Shown: positions 11,389-20,610 of the stretch, one piece after another
Numbering within the stretch: the first letter of the stretch is position 1
Layout of the letters: every line of letters starts with the position of its first letter
Source: Blasia pusilla
Lineage: Eukaryota > Marchantiophyta > Marchantiopsida > Blasiales
NCBI GenBank assembly: GCA_050084515.1
Contig: CM114271.1
Span: forward strand, 32,364,001-32,428,000
Length of the DNA stretch: 64,000 nt
Direction of reading: 5' to 3'
Position numbers and translations under genes: made by a program
The notes under the pieces: generated by a model
Databases searched by the model: none
What the model was told of the DNA's origin: nothing
The model's input: only the letters and a program-made list of their open reading frames with translations

Positions 11389-11934
11389 CTAAGTACATCG
11401 AGGACAAACCCACCTTCTAGTAGGAACAACATCCAAACGTGGAGTCAAACACATCATGTGCCAACCCCTAGAACACCGATCACACACCAACATACGGGCT
11501 GCGTTACCAGCAGACCCACACAACATGCACCTCAAGCTAGCACGTATCATGGCTAAGCTTGGGTCAACAGTACCATCCACATTTGGAAGATGACATGGCG
11601 CACAATTACGCACATGGTCCTTCCAAACAACTCCATCACGACCCTCCAACATGAGAGCTCCAGAAGCTAACACCTCACGCACTCGTAAAATAGTGCGGCC
11701 TGCCGTCACATCCAACGTTGTCGGGGCAATCTGCTGCAAATAGACATAGTCCCCCACATGGAACCTACTAATCGATGGTCGATAACCTCCATCCCGAATG
11801 GTTGCATACCGCAACGTATCCCTGTGTTGAGCAATGGCAAGATTCTCAAAGGCTGTTGGCATAACTCTCCGAAAGAGCTCCGCCCGCTGAGAACACACCC
11901 TCATCCACATCTCTGGGTCATCAAGGTCCACCAC
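11389..11934 (-). CDS. Integrase C-terminal domain fused to a PHD finger
   Basis: An open 181-residue segment at the end of pol, a fragment of a longer polyprotein rather than a gene with its own start. Residues 1-60 are the usual post-catalytic helices (RAELFRRVMP). Residues 80-112 resemble the GPY/F-like C-terminal fold (TILRVREVLASGALMLEGRD). Residues 136-180 are a perfect C4HC3 PHD finger: C136, C139, C151, C154, H159, C162, C177, C180, with W158 before the His and W175 near the last pair. PHD fingers read histone H3 tails, so a role in choosing chromatin for integration is a reasonable inference. The relative at 33.3-33.6 kb keeps the same extension. Confidence 0.8.
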   Translation of the reverse strand: MVDLDDPEMWMRVCSQRAELFRRVMPTAFENLAIAQHRDTLRYATIRDGGYRPSISRFHVGDYVYLQQIAPTTLDVTAGRTILRVREVLASGALMLEGRDGVVWKDHVRNCAPCHLPNVDGTVDPSLAMIRASLRCMLCGSAGNAARMLVCDRCSRGWHMMCLTPRLDVVPTRRWVCPRCT

Positions 11935-12099
11935 CTCACTAGACTCCCGACAAATTCTTTGCTTGGCAAGTCCGGATCTCGCCGATAATGAGAAAATAAG
12001 GTGAGAAGGAAGCCAAGGATGCTTGGCGATCGAACCTATACCCCATGGCTAACCATGGCAACTCGAATATCCGGTCTCCAAGATGCCCTTCAGAGGCCA

Positions 12100-12803
12100 T
12101 ACTTGCGCGATGCCCTCTTCTTCACCGTCGAACCACACGCTCAGCCAAACCATCCGCCTCTGGATTATCTCGAGACGTGGTCCGATGATCAATCAACGCC
12201 TTGTCACACAAGATCTGAAACTCACCCTGAAACTCAGACCTGGTCGGTCAAGACTTCGGTGGTGCACCAAAATGACTAAGCACTCTATCCAGAAATGCAT
12301 ACGCCCGTTCCTCACTTGCCTTGTCCGTAATGCCACCAACTCAATCCACTTGGAGAAGTGCTCCACCATCACCAACACATATCGATGATGTCGCATCAAT
12401 GGTAACGGTCCCCAAAGTCCACACTCCAACGGTAACCCAACCCCATAATAGGCAAGGGGTGTAATTGTGGTGTAGGGGCATTAAATGATGCCCTCACCGG
12501 TCACAAACCATACAACGTGACACCAATCGCTGCACTTGAGTATGCATGCCACGCCACCAATATCGCCAAGGAGTAAGCTATACGACGCTTTACCCCAAAA
12601 TGTCCCAACTCCTCATGGGCATGTCGCACAATGCGCTCTCTGTGAGCCAAATGTGGCACTACTCGTACTCTACCATCCTCCCACATACGGAGAATATGTG
12701 TTCCCTCCAATCGATACCTCTTAGCACGTTGAAGAACACGGTCTCGCTCCTTGGCACTCACTATGCCTGGCACCCTACTGGTCCGTAGGAACTCCAACAC
12801 CAA
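12100..12803 (-). pseudogene. Integrase zinc-binding domain and DDE core
   Basis: 12,803-12,501 holds the N-terminal HHCC-type region (RHAHEELGHFGVKRR). 12,430-12,100 holds the catalytic core: GPLPLM then YVLVMVEHFSKW; a nearby frame gives the first Asp as WSVDF. Later blocks give the second Asp (T-D-Q near 12,235) and the Glu in DNPEADGLAERVV (near 12,150). Counting residues from the second Asp gives DD35E spacing. The core is broken by several frameshifts but no catalytic residue is missing at the DNA level. This is a DDE integrase, not a tyrosine recombinase. Confidence 0.75.
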
Positions 12804-13042
12804 CGCATCATCATGAATATCACGCTAATCCGCACCACCATCTCCAACCTTAGGATCTCAAGGTGGCCATCTACCCTCGACTAGAGTAAGATATCATGTG
12901 GTCCTCCATACTAGAGTCCACCCCTTACCAACATAAAAAGGGGGATGCATGCCAACCTGGCACCATCTCCTCATCAACCTTGCCATGCCATCTAGCCCCA
13001 GTTGGATCCTCTTGGCTAGTACATGGGTTCCTACTCAACCCA

Positions 13043-13460
13043 TCAAAGCATCAAGGTTGGCAACTCTGTGTCTATGTACCACTTGGAAGTCATACTCTGT
13101 AAGATAAGAGCCCACCGTGCAAGCTTCCTGTAAGCTTGTCCGACTCCATCAACCACTTGAGCGGTGGTGATCAGTAACAAGGGTAAACGTGTGCCAAACA
13201 AGTAACACCTAAAGTGTGCCACACCACACTCGCCAAGCACTCTCCCTCATATGAACTATAGCGCGACTCATTTGCATTATTCGAACGACTTGCATAGGCC
13301 ACCACAAACTCCATGTGCTCATCATCATGTTATGTCAACACCGCTCCAAGTCCCAACCTACTCCAATCGTGTGTAATCGAAATGGGCGCCTCGATAGGTC
13401 TCCTCAAGATAGGCGCCGCCACCAACTCGGGCCTTAAGCTCCCCAAAAGCTCTCTCCGAT
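13043..13460 (-). pseudogene. RNase H domain of the retroelement
   Basis: HFRCYLFGTR and KLARWAL (13,240-13,043), preceded by a degraded region at 13,460-13,250. They match the better-preserved RNase H at 50,412-50,830, which has the Ty3-type TDHQPLRWLM. The TDH segment is frameshifted here. Confidence 0.65.
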
Positions 13461-13633
13461 CATCTCCCAAAGTGCCACTCTTGATCTCATTTCAGCAATT
13501 GGTTCAAAGGCTTTGCCATAGCACTAAATCCCTTCACATACCTCCGATAGTAGTTCGCCAATCCCATGAATGCTCGAACTCTACTCACATCTACCGGACG
13601 CAGAATAAGTGCAATAGCCTCCACCTTTGCTTG

Positions 13634-14347
13634 CTAAACTCCCAAACCACCTGGATAGATCACATGACCCAAGTACTCAACATCCTCATGGAAGAACTTA
13701 CACTTTCCTGGATGCAAACATAGACCATGAGCTTTCAACCGCTCAAACACCATCTGCAAATGTATCTGATGCTCCTCCACCGTGTTACTGAACACCAAGA
13801 TATCATCAATGTAACACCGAACAAAATCCAACCCTGCTAGGATCCTGTCCTTGAAACTCGGCAGGTGCATTCTTCAACCCAAAGGGTAAGAATTTCCACT
13901 GGTACAAACAATCCTTGCCATGAGAGTTGACACCCCAAAATGTTGTCTTGGCCTTGTCACTCTCCCGAATCGGCAATTGATGGTATCTTGCCCGAAGATC
14001 CAAAGTACTGAAAATATTTGCCTGTCCCACCACATCAAAGATCTCCTCAGGTGTAGGCATGGCATACCTATCGGCCTTGGTTTGCCGATTGATAGGACGG
14101 TAATCTCCACACATCCACCTATCCGTGTAGTTGCCGTGCATATCCTTTTAGCGAGCATGACAAAGGTGGGCGATGCATACTCTCCATGCGACAACTCCAC
14201 TAATCCGGCCTCCAAAAGGTCCAACGCCCTACTCTGAATCAGGTCCCTCTCCATATCACTATATCGGTAGGGACGACGGAAGATTGGCGTATCACTAGCC
14301 AAATCAATCCGTATACCGGGTCCAACCAGAGAACCCAACTCCTTCAT
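13634..14347 (-). pseudogene. Reverse transcriptase domain of the retroelement
   Basis: Ty3/gypsy RT in three overlapping frames. 14,347-14,140 is the start (DLIQSRALDLLEAGLVE). MCGDYRPINRQTKADRYAMPTPEEIFD is the conserved block ahead of the first palm Asp. FSTLDLRARYHQLPI carries that Asp (near 14,005), and RCYIDDILVF carries the YIDD catalytic pair (13,813-13,802). GLCLHPGKCKFF and VEYLGHVIYPGGLGV finish the thumb. Frameshifts near 14,160 and 13,850 inactivate it. Confidence 0.8.
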
Positions 14348-14749
14348 GCTAAAGGCAAAACAACTCCTATAAGCACGTAGGAACTGTGTCAGCGTCGTTT
14401 CTCACCTCCCGTAAGCTTGGGCCCAAGTAATGGCTCCCAAGTCTCCTCCTTTGGCATACTAGAGGGAGAGGCGATGCCATTGGTCGCTACGCAACCCCCT
14501 CACAAGATGATACACCCTTAGCTACACCATCATCCGAGCAAATAACTCCTCCACCAAAGCATGAGCTACCAACTCCACATGCCCAACCATTACATCCCAT
14601 TTACTCCAAGGATGCAAAATACTACTCTCCTCGCCCCTTTGACCGATGCCTCTATCGCCCGGTAGCCATCGAGCTCATTACAAGGGGTGGAAGACCCATG
14701 ACATAGTCCGAAATCGACGCTCGCCACCCATACCAAGACTCAAAATCCA

Positions 14750-15700
14750 AGTCAAACAATTCAGGTCCATGGCTGACCCAACACATGACGTCGTGAAGCC
14801 TCAAAAATAGAAGCAACGGCATTTGTCACACCGAAGAGCAAATCCCATCGACGCTCTCTCTCATCGGTGTTAGGCTCCACCAACCGCCGCGACATGAGAA
14901 TCCCATACAAGCCCCGGACCACCTTCCCTGTAGGCATGTGACGCTGGAAAACTCACAAATGTGGGTAGTGCCATCCTAGGTCGGCCCACACGGTTCACCA
15001 CGCCATGGGTGACCGATCAATAACCCTCACCACTTGAGAAAGTCGCCCAAGATTCAAGATACTATCCTTTGTAAGGTGAGGATCCGGCCTGCACCTTTGC
15101 ATCATATGCTCGACGTAGAACCTCCCTAGGCAACAAGTTTGTCCACCACAAGCGTGGGCGATGTGCACGCTGAGCCAACTCATGTTGCATCCAACAATAC
15201 CGCTGGTCCAATCCAAGACCGCACTCATGAACACTCGCCATCATCCGGGTCCGAGTGTCACCCAACAATGGAACATTCTCGAATGTAAGCTAGAGCACGT
15301 GTGCGATGAACTGAAGATGTCGTAACACCCGTAACATCTCCCAAAACAATCGAGACCTAGGGTCATGTAATCCCTCACCACGACCAAAGACGTGTATGAC
15401 CCCGACATGGCCATCCAAAGCAATCACCAAATCCACAGGACCAACCCTCTCAAGGTCCTGCGCCCCCAACAATGCAATGTGTGATGGTAAAGCACGCTGG
15501 TACCCACGAATAGCGATGGCGGCAACAACTCGGATATCTCGCATCAATCGACCAATATGTCGGGATGAGACTCTCTGGGCCGTCTCATCTCGCTCCACAT
15601 ACACGTATCTCCGACAGAATACCGCCCTGCAACATCGCCGCCAAACCGGTGCTAATCCCACCAAAGAGATTTAACACACAAATGCCCTCCGGGGATCTTG
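14750..15700 (-). pseudogene. DNMT3-like cytosine-5 DNA methyltransferase inside the retroelement
   Basis: Would transfer a methyl group from S-adenosylmethionine to C5 of cytosine. Motifs in order: I, CVLNLFGGISTG (about 15,686); the strand with the SAM-binding acid, YVYVERD (15,607); IV, GPVDLVIA then GWPCRGHTRL, one base out of frame (near 15,420), giving the catalytic Pro-Cys; GLHDPRSRLFWEMLRVL; VI, F-E-N-V (near 15,277); VIII, AQRAHRPRLWWTNL (near 15,160), very like the AHRARYFWGNL of DNMT3; and last, ASRRHVLGQPW (near 14,770), like the RQRLLGRSW of DNMT3. Frameshifts make this copy inactive. No target-recognition insert is obvious. DRM-type and DNMT3-type were not separated by a tree. 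Confidence 0.8.
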
Positions 15701-16221
15701 CGCCATACAATGGATGTAGTATCCAAAGGGGATAACCCCAATCGGGCAGAAGTAGGAGTCCGTGGGGCCTCCTCTTCCTCGTGAGGTATAATGACCTCAC
15801 ACCAAGCCTCCTGCACTAGGCGTCAGCCTCTGCCGTAGTGCACCCCTGAACTCCAAAGTGGCACATCCGATGAGGATGCCTTTGCTGCAAAAATAGGGAC
15901 CTCCTCTTCCTCCTTATGCGCAGGAGAATCCATAGCGAAACATTACCCTCCAAAAGTCTCTGGCCAAGTGACTACTCCACTAAAACCAGACCCACAGATG
16001 CTAACATCTGTTGGGGAAGACCCTCATGGTCGAGCCCCGAAATAAATCTCACAGAACTTGGCTCATACGTCCATCCCGGATCGCCAACCTGGTCTATAAG
16101 ACGCTGTCTCACTCCAAGTAATCCATCTGAAAACCCATCGGGTACAATCATCGCTCCTCCAACTAGTACATCATACGACTCGACCGGTGATGTGACTACC
16201 GCAGATATTCCCAACCGGGAG

Positions 16222-16431
16222 CTATCGGTCGCATGATCCGGTCTCAACTGCATGAGAAAAATTCTCCCGTGTCATGAATTGAGACCTATCATTGGCTCCT
16301 CCAAGTGATGTTTGAATCTGGAATGGGCAAGGCTCAAGCTCGACCTCCGAATACCCAAACCAATACATGCCGCCTTTCCCAACATCAAGGTTGGGCACCG
16401 AGTCTAACAAGACTCTATCCGGTCTATACAC
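16222..16431 (-). pseudogene. Retropepsin-like protease remnant
   Basis: VLLDSVPNLDVGKGGMYW, then PCPFQIQTSLGGAN, aligns with VLLDSRAQPLM and CCPFRIQTSLGGAS of the copy at 46.9 kb. The family form was probably an LLDSGA-type active site; here the Gly-Ala is changed or shifted. It lies between the zinc knuckles and the methyltransferase, the normal place of Ty3 protease. Confidence 0.5.
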
Positions 16432-17032
16432 CTATCTGTAGGACTCACCAATCAGAAGATCCCACCGGTTGTCCAACATACATACACCGGTGTAAGCCTC
16501 TCACGATCAATGGCTGGCCGGGCCGGTAATGCATCCATCTTCGCTTTGCTACCCGCCAAGTAGCTTTGGTACTCAATGCTACTCGACATAGAGGGTCACT
16601 CCACCGCAACACCCTCATCCACCTCAACACGTAGCAAGAATAACACCCCACGTTCACACAACGTGGTCGCTAATCGAAATACAGGTGCTAAGTCAACTCC
16701 TAAAGCCATCGCTCCGTGGTGGAAAACAATGAGATCCCAACACTGAAGTTGCCATCCGCACATCGATCGATCTTTGCATCCGTGTCTACTACACGCGATG
16801 TAGATGCCTCAGTCCCCACTGTCGGCTCAATAGGCTGCGTAGGAACCATGGATGGAGTCCTAAGCACCTCAGACAACAAGAATGACTGGGGAAGCCTAGC
16901 TTGCCTCCCAGCCTCACCCCTCTGTGGGTCCAACTCCTGAGAGCACAACGTGGCTCGACGCTTTCGAGTGGCTCCTCAGAATCGCAGCCGGTGATGCCTC
17001 AACTTTTGTCCGCACTCGCCATATAAGAGAGA

Positions 17033-17470
17033 TCATCCCCTCCATAAGAGGTGGAAGCCCTGCTCCCGAACTTGATCTATATGTCGGATACCGACCATAG
17101 TAGCCAACCGCTCCAATCGCTCAATCTCGGCGACCATAGCGACTCTGTCGAGTGGTCGGGTAGCCACCGTAGGCTCTCCAACCACTGGTCCACCTCTACC
17201 ACCCCTACCATCTCTACCACCTCGGCCTCTCGGAGCTACTCCACCAAGGCCACGGCCTGATCTCAACTCTGGATGAAGATCAAAGCAACGCTCTCGAGGA
17301 TGACCTAGTCTCCCGCAATGATCACACTGAGTTGGGGCCGACTGAGGCCCATCCTCCAAAGTCCGTCTCCCATCCTCTTGGGGACAAAACTTCCTAACAT
17401 GATCACCTCCACATGTCCAACATGACTGTCCTTGCTGCGGGGCAGCAAATGAAGGCAATGGTCTCTGCAA
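17033..17470 (-). pseudogene. Gag nucleocapsid with two CCHC zinc knuckles
   Basis: An open 145-residue stretch with CWTCGGDHVRKFC and CDHCGRLGHPRERC, both CX2CX4HX4C, then an Arg-Gly-rich tail (GRGGRDGRGGRGG). These knuckles bind the element RNA during packaging. A Gly/Ser-rich segment precedes them at 17,571-17,470 in a shifted frame. Confidence 0.8.
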
Positions 17471-17637
17471 AAATGTCCCTCTAGGACTTGATCGAGGTCG
17501 CGTGTACCCCCACGACTCCCACTACTACTACCACCACCACTACTACGAGCGTGAGGTGGGCGGCTGAACACGAGAAGTAGTAGTTGTATCCCCTCTTGAA
17601 TGCGGATGTCACCACTCTCTCCTTCACCATGTTAAGC

Positions 17638-18450
17638 TCAATCTTCTCGAGATAGAGCAAACACATGGATCAATGTGGGTGAATCATCACTCATAAGAGT
17701 AGCATCACGCACCCTACGGCGCAAATCTCTCGTCCAAGATCCCATACCAAAATCGGATCGCTGATCCTCGTCACACCTGGTAATCGAAATCAAGCGTCGA
17801 TACGCTGGCGTGTATGCCTCACGAAGACTCTCACCAGTCTTTCGCTCAAAGTCTGAAGATTCCTCAACTTCTCCGTCTTCACTCCTTGATAGTTCTTCTT
17901 CAACCTCTTGAAGAACTCGCAATCGGGCTAAATGATGGTGGGGCACTAGTACCTCCACTAGAACCCCACTAGTACCTCCACTTTGGTACCCCCACTCCGG
18001 CTCGCACTGCGTACCACTCAACGTCGGGCTGGCTGGCATAGTAGGAGCACTACTACCAATACCACCATGGGTGATAGACACATAGCCTGGAGACCAATAT
18101 TGTCTCCATGCCTCAATCTCAGCAACATGGTCCTTCCTAAACTCATGGTAATCATCCATGGGTGGTCCTTCCAAGTGCTGAAACAACCCTTCCAAGCCAA
18201 GAAGGGTGTAAACAACGTGGCATTCCGCAACATCTGCATATCACACCACGTATCAAACTCCTGCATGAAGTCCTCCAACTCAATGGTACCCACTGCACCC
18301 GAGTATCGTCGTGGGCCCTTCATGGCCCCATATCCACCGTCCATGTCCCAAATCAATGGAGCGCAACACTCGATAACAACGTAGAAGACTCGGTGTTTGG
18401 AACACCTCGCCCTCCTCTTCATCAACCGTCGGAAGTGGAAAAGGTAGCCG
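17638..18450 (-). pseudogene. Gag capsid region of the retroelement
   Basis: GPRRYSGAVGTIELEDFMQEFDTWCD then GLFQHLEGPPMDDYHEF and EAYTPAYRRLISITR form the retrotransposon gag fold shared with copies at 29.3-29.7, 32.2-32.8 and 45.1-45.7 kb (FQHLEG and the spaced SLREAYTR, RLISIT blocks). One frameshift near 18,195 joins the halves. An acidic and Ser-rich insert (SRSEDGEVEESSDFE) is particular to this copy. Confidence 0.75.
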
Positions 18451-19077
18451 ATACCTAAATCCACTCCATGTGAAACCACCACTGTCCGCACCACGGTCCC
18501 CAACCAGACCACCCGACAGCTCCGTGATGACCAACGCCGATGCCGCACCACCACCAAATTACCAAGTAACGTCGATGTCGCTATACTATTCTAGCTCTAC
18601 TAGCTATGGGTGTAGGCAACCTAACTTGTCATCACCACAAGAAGTCTCCCACAATCTACTCGTCATCCCTCCAGCCTCACTACCGGTAGCACACAGGAGT
18701 AACACTACTCTGGAAATCAACGTCAACCCTAACAATGGGCGCGCAAGCAAGAAGCACGATGGAGGGGATCCAAACAGAGGAAATCCAACGACAACCCTCC
18801 AATCGCAAATGGAAATCAAGGTAACACAATCCACCAAACGTGGTGCCCTCTGAATCCACAAAACCCACCACACAATTCTAACGCAATAGCTACTCCGCCG
18901 CGGGTCGATGACGTGCTAGTCGAACGCGCAGCACCTAAAAATATCACCTGCATGGCGAGGCTACACCGTACTATGCGCTAGAGGTACATCAACCAAAAAC
19001 TTGAGATGCATAAAGCGCCTAACACATCTCCGAACAGCACCAAATGAGCTACAACAGTCTGTACACTAGCATAGTTA

Positions 19078-19127
19078 AGAACTCGGCGATTAAGCGTCCT
19101 CCGAGAATAGCCCAAAGATGGGTGACC
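19078..19127 (+). ncRNA. 5S rRNA-like fragment within the retroelement leader
   Basis: On the plus strand, antisense to the element: AGAACTCGGCGATTAAGCG, 20 bases, then GATGGGTGACC. Plant 5S rRNA has AGAACTCCG..GTTAAGCG and GATGGGTGACC with nearly the same spacing (about 50 against 53 bases between outer ends). These are the A-box and C-box parts of the internal pol III promoter. The rest of 5S is absent, so it is a fragment, comparable in principle to the 5S-derived part of Cassandra TRIM elements. Confidence 0.65.
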
Positions 19128-19554
19128 AGTTATGCAAAACTCAAATCCCAAATCCTGCAAAAATTGCCTCACGCCCAAGCAAGCAAGCTTGCTTGCTTGC
19201 TCCTTGCTCCTTACTCCGCCTCTCACGCCCACTCGCCCCGAGTTGCCTCGAAGCCTCTCACCCGATCTGGATGAACTTCAACACAGCTTCCGCACTCCAA
19301 GCTCTCCACATCAGAAAACCGTCGAACACGAACCAGAATCTTCAATCCTTGATAACTTCCAACTCCCTTGACGAAAACCGGCGATCTAAAGCGCATTGGA
19401 AAGCTCTCAGCAAGGCGCTTCTTTCCCAACCAATCGCGCACCAGATTCACACCTCCAACATAGGCCACAAGCCACGAACATCCACGGCTGAGTACACAAT
19501 CAGCCCTAACAAGATCCTACTGATCTACAATCGAAGCTACCATCGATCTACTCC

Positions 19555-19565
19555 AGTTCTTTGAG
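19555..19565 (-). promoter_or_regulatory. Self-primer binding site of the retroelement
   Basis: Minus-strand CTCAAAGAACT directly after the A1 repeat. It is fully complementary to AGTTCTTTGAG in A1, which is the predicted 5' end of the element RNA (19,739 downward), 30 bp after a TATA box. An 11-nt match between the RNA start and the site next to the LTR is the Tf1-type self-priming arrangement. A tRNA-type primer site was not seen. Confidence 0.6.
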
Positions 19566-19917
19566 TGAAATCCGTGAAGGACCTACTGTCATAAAACACG
19601 TTTACAATCACATACAATTGAGCCAAACCCACTCCACGATGGGAGAATCTAGGTCGAAGCTTGCGGGAAACACCATAGCCAAGAGCTCTACTCACTACCA
19701 AGGCTAACTCCCAACGCAACAGGCTCAACTCAAAGAACTGACTGTTCTTTGAGGGCAAGCCACCTTATATCCCAACCCTACTGGGAAAGTCACCCCCAAG
19801 TGAGTAACCCCCAACCCTATGTATGGAACCGCATCTCTACCAAGCCACTACGGTCCTACATAAGGAATGGCCTCTACCAGCACTATACTCTACGACATAA
19901 TCCGTATGGTCATGACA
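19566..19917 (-). repeat. Split terminal repeat A1 with promoter
   Basis: 352 bp matching A2 (10,745-11,107) without the B part. It has a 17-bp deletion relative to A2 but an intact hairpin ctcaaagaac-tgact-gttctttgag (19,729-19,753). Minus-strand TATAAG (about 19,769-19,764) stands 30 bp before the predicted start at 19,739. The block ends CATGACA and is followed by the GCAT duplication. Confidence 0.8.
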
Positions 19918-19921
19918 GCAT
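19918..19921. repeat. Right 4-bp target-site duplication (GCAT)
   Basis: Second copy of the GCAT at 10,634-10,637; see the element entry. Confidence 0.85.
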
Positions 19922-20275
19922 TTGCATCAAGGCAGGGGACTTTTCCGTTCCTCCAAGTAAGGGGGTCCTGTCTTGCATGTAAATTCCCGGGGGAATTGTA
20001 TAAACTATCTAAGTTGTACCCATCAAAGCATGGATTGATTGGATCTAGGATCTCGAACACTTGGAAGTTGTGCTCGGGCCTTACAAAATAGTAGACAAAG
20101 GAGTGGTCCATCTGTAAAGAAGCAGGTTGGAAACAATGTCAGAAAAAAGAAAGAGCTACTTGACCGTTGGTCTACTCTCAATATGGTGACACAATGTGCA
20201 ACATGTCCATAGTGCATTCTAGTCCTTGTTGATTACCAACTCATAAGAACTTGGCCTATAGTCCTAACAGTAGAG

Positions 20276-20610
20276 GAACCTGTCGAAGTCCGACGGGTTG
20301 TTTTACAAGTGGAAGTGTTTTTTTTGCCATGAGCAACCCGTCGAAAGCCGACAGGTTGCTAGCTTAGAGTAACCTGTGGTTGGCTAAGAGCAACCCGTCG
20401 CTTTCAGACGGGTTGCATCACTCCAGAAACACAAGGAAAAGCACAAGTACTTGCAACCCGTTGGATTCCAACAGGTTACACTCACTCAATGAGACTTGTG
20501 GTAAATTTGCAACCCGTCGCTTTCAGACGGATTGCAAAACCGTAGCCACAAGCTTGTGGGATCCAATAGGTTGCATGCAGAGATGCAACCCGTTGGAGCC
20601 CGACGGGTTG
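20276..20610. repeat. Seven palindromes in a gene A intron
   Basis: Units near 20,276, 20,333, 20,393, 20,453, 20,508, 20,560 and 20,583, each a variant of CAACCCGTCGG-nnn-CCGACGGGTTG with some 60-bp spacing. They lie wholly between the splice sites at about 20,631 and 20,113 on the minus strand. Confidence 0.8.

Larger units (their letters stand above)
10638..19917 (-). mobile_element. Ty3/gypsy-like retroelement with DNMT3-like methyltransferase, PHD integrase and split terminal repeats
   Basis: A 9280-bp element on the minus strand with GCAT target duplications. In sense order: A1 (19,917-19,566), self-priming site, leader with 5S-like segment, gag, zinc knuckles, protease, DNMT, RT, RNase H, integrase, PHD finger, polypurine tract, B1, GC, A2, B2. 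Gene order gag-PR-RT-RH-IN and the TDH-type RNase H seen in its relative place it in Ty3/gypsy. The methyltransferase sits between PR and RT, and the PHD finger sits where chromoviruses have a chromodomain. The reading frame has many shifts, so this copy is inactive. DNMT capture by retrotransposons has been published for charophyte algae and dinoflagellates; I did not compare sequences. Confidence 0.85.

Noticed and set aside
11296-13723. Plus-strand ORFs of 60-136 codons
   Set aside because: They are antisense shadows of the minus-strand integrase, RNase H and RT, with no motifs of their own.
19040-19140. Functional 5S rRNA gene
   Set aside because: Only about 50 bp of the internal promoter region are similar; the 5' and 3' parts of 5S rRNA are missing.
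10638-19917. DIRS/Ngaro-type element because of the split direct repeats
   Set aside because: The element encodes a DDE integrase with DD35E spacing and has a TSD; no tyrosine recombinase was found.
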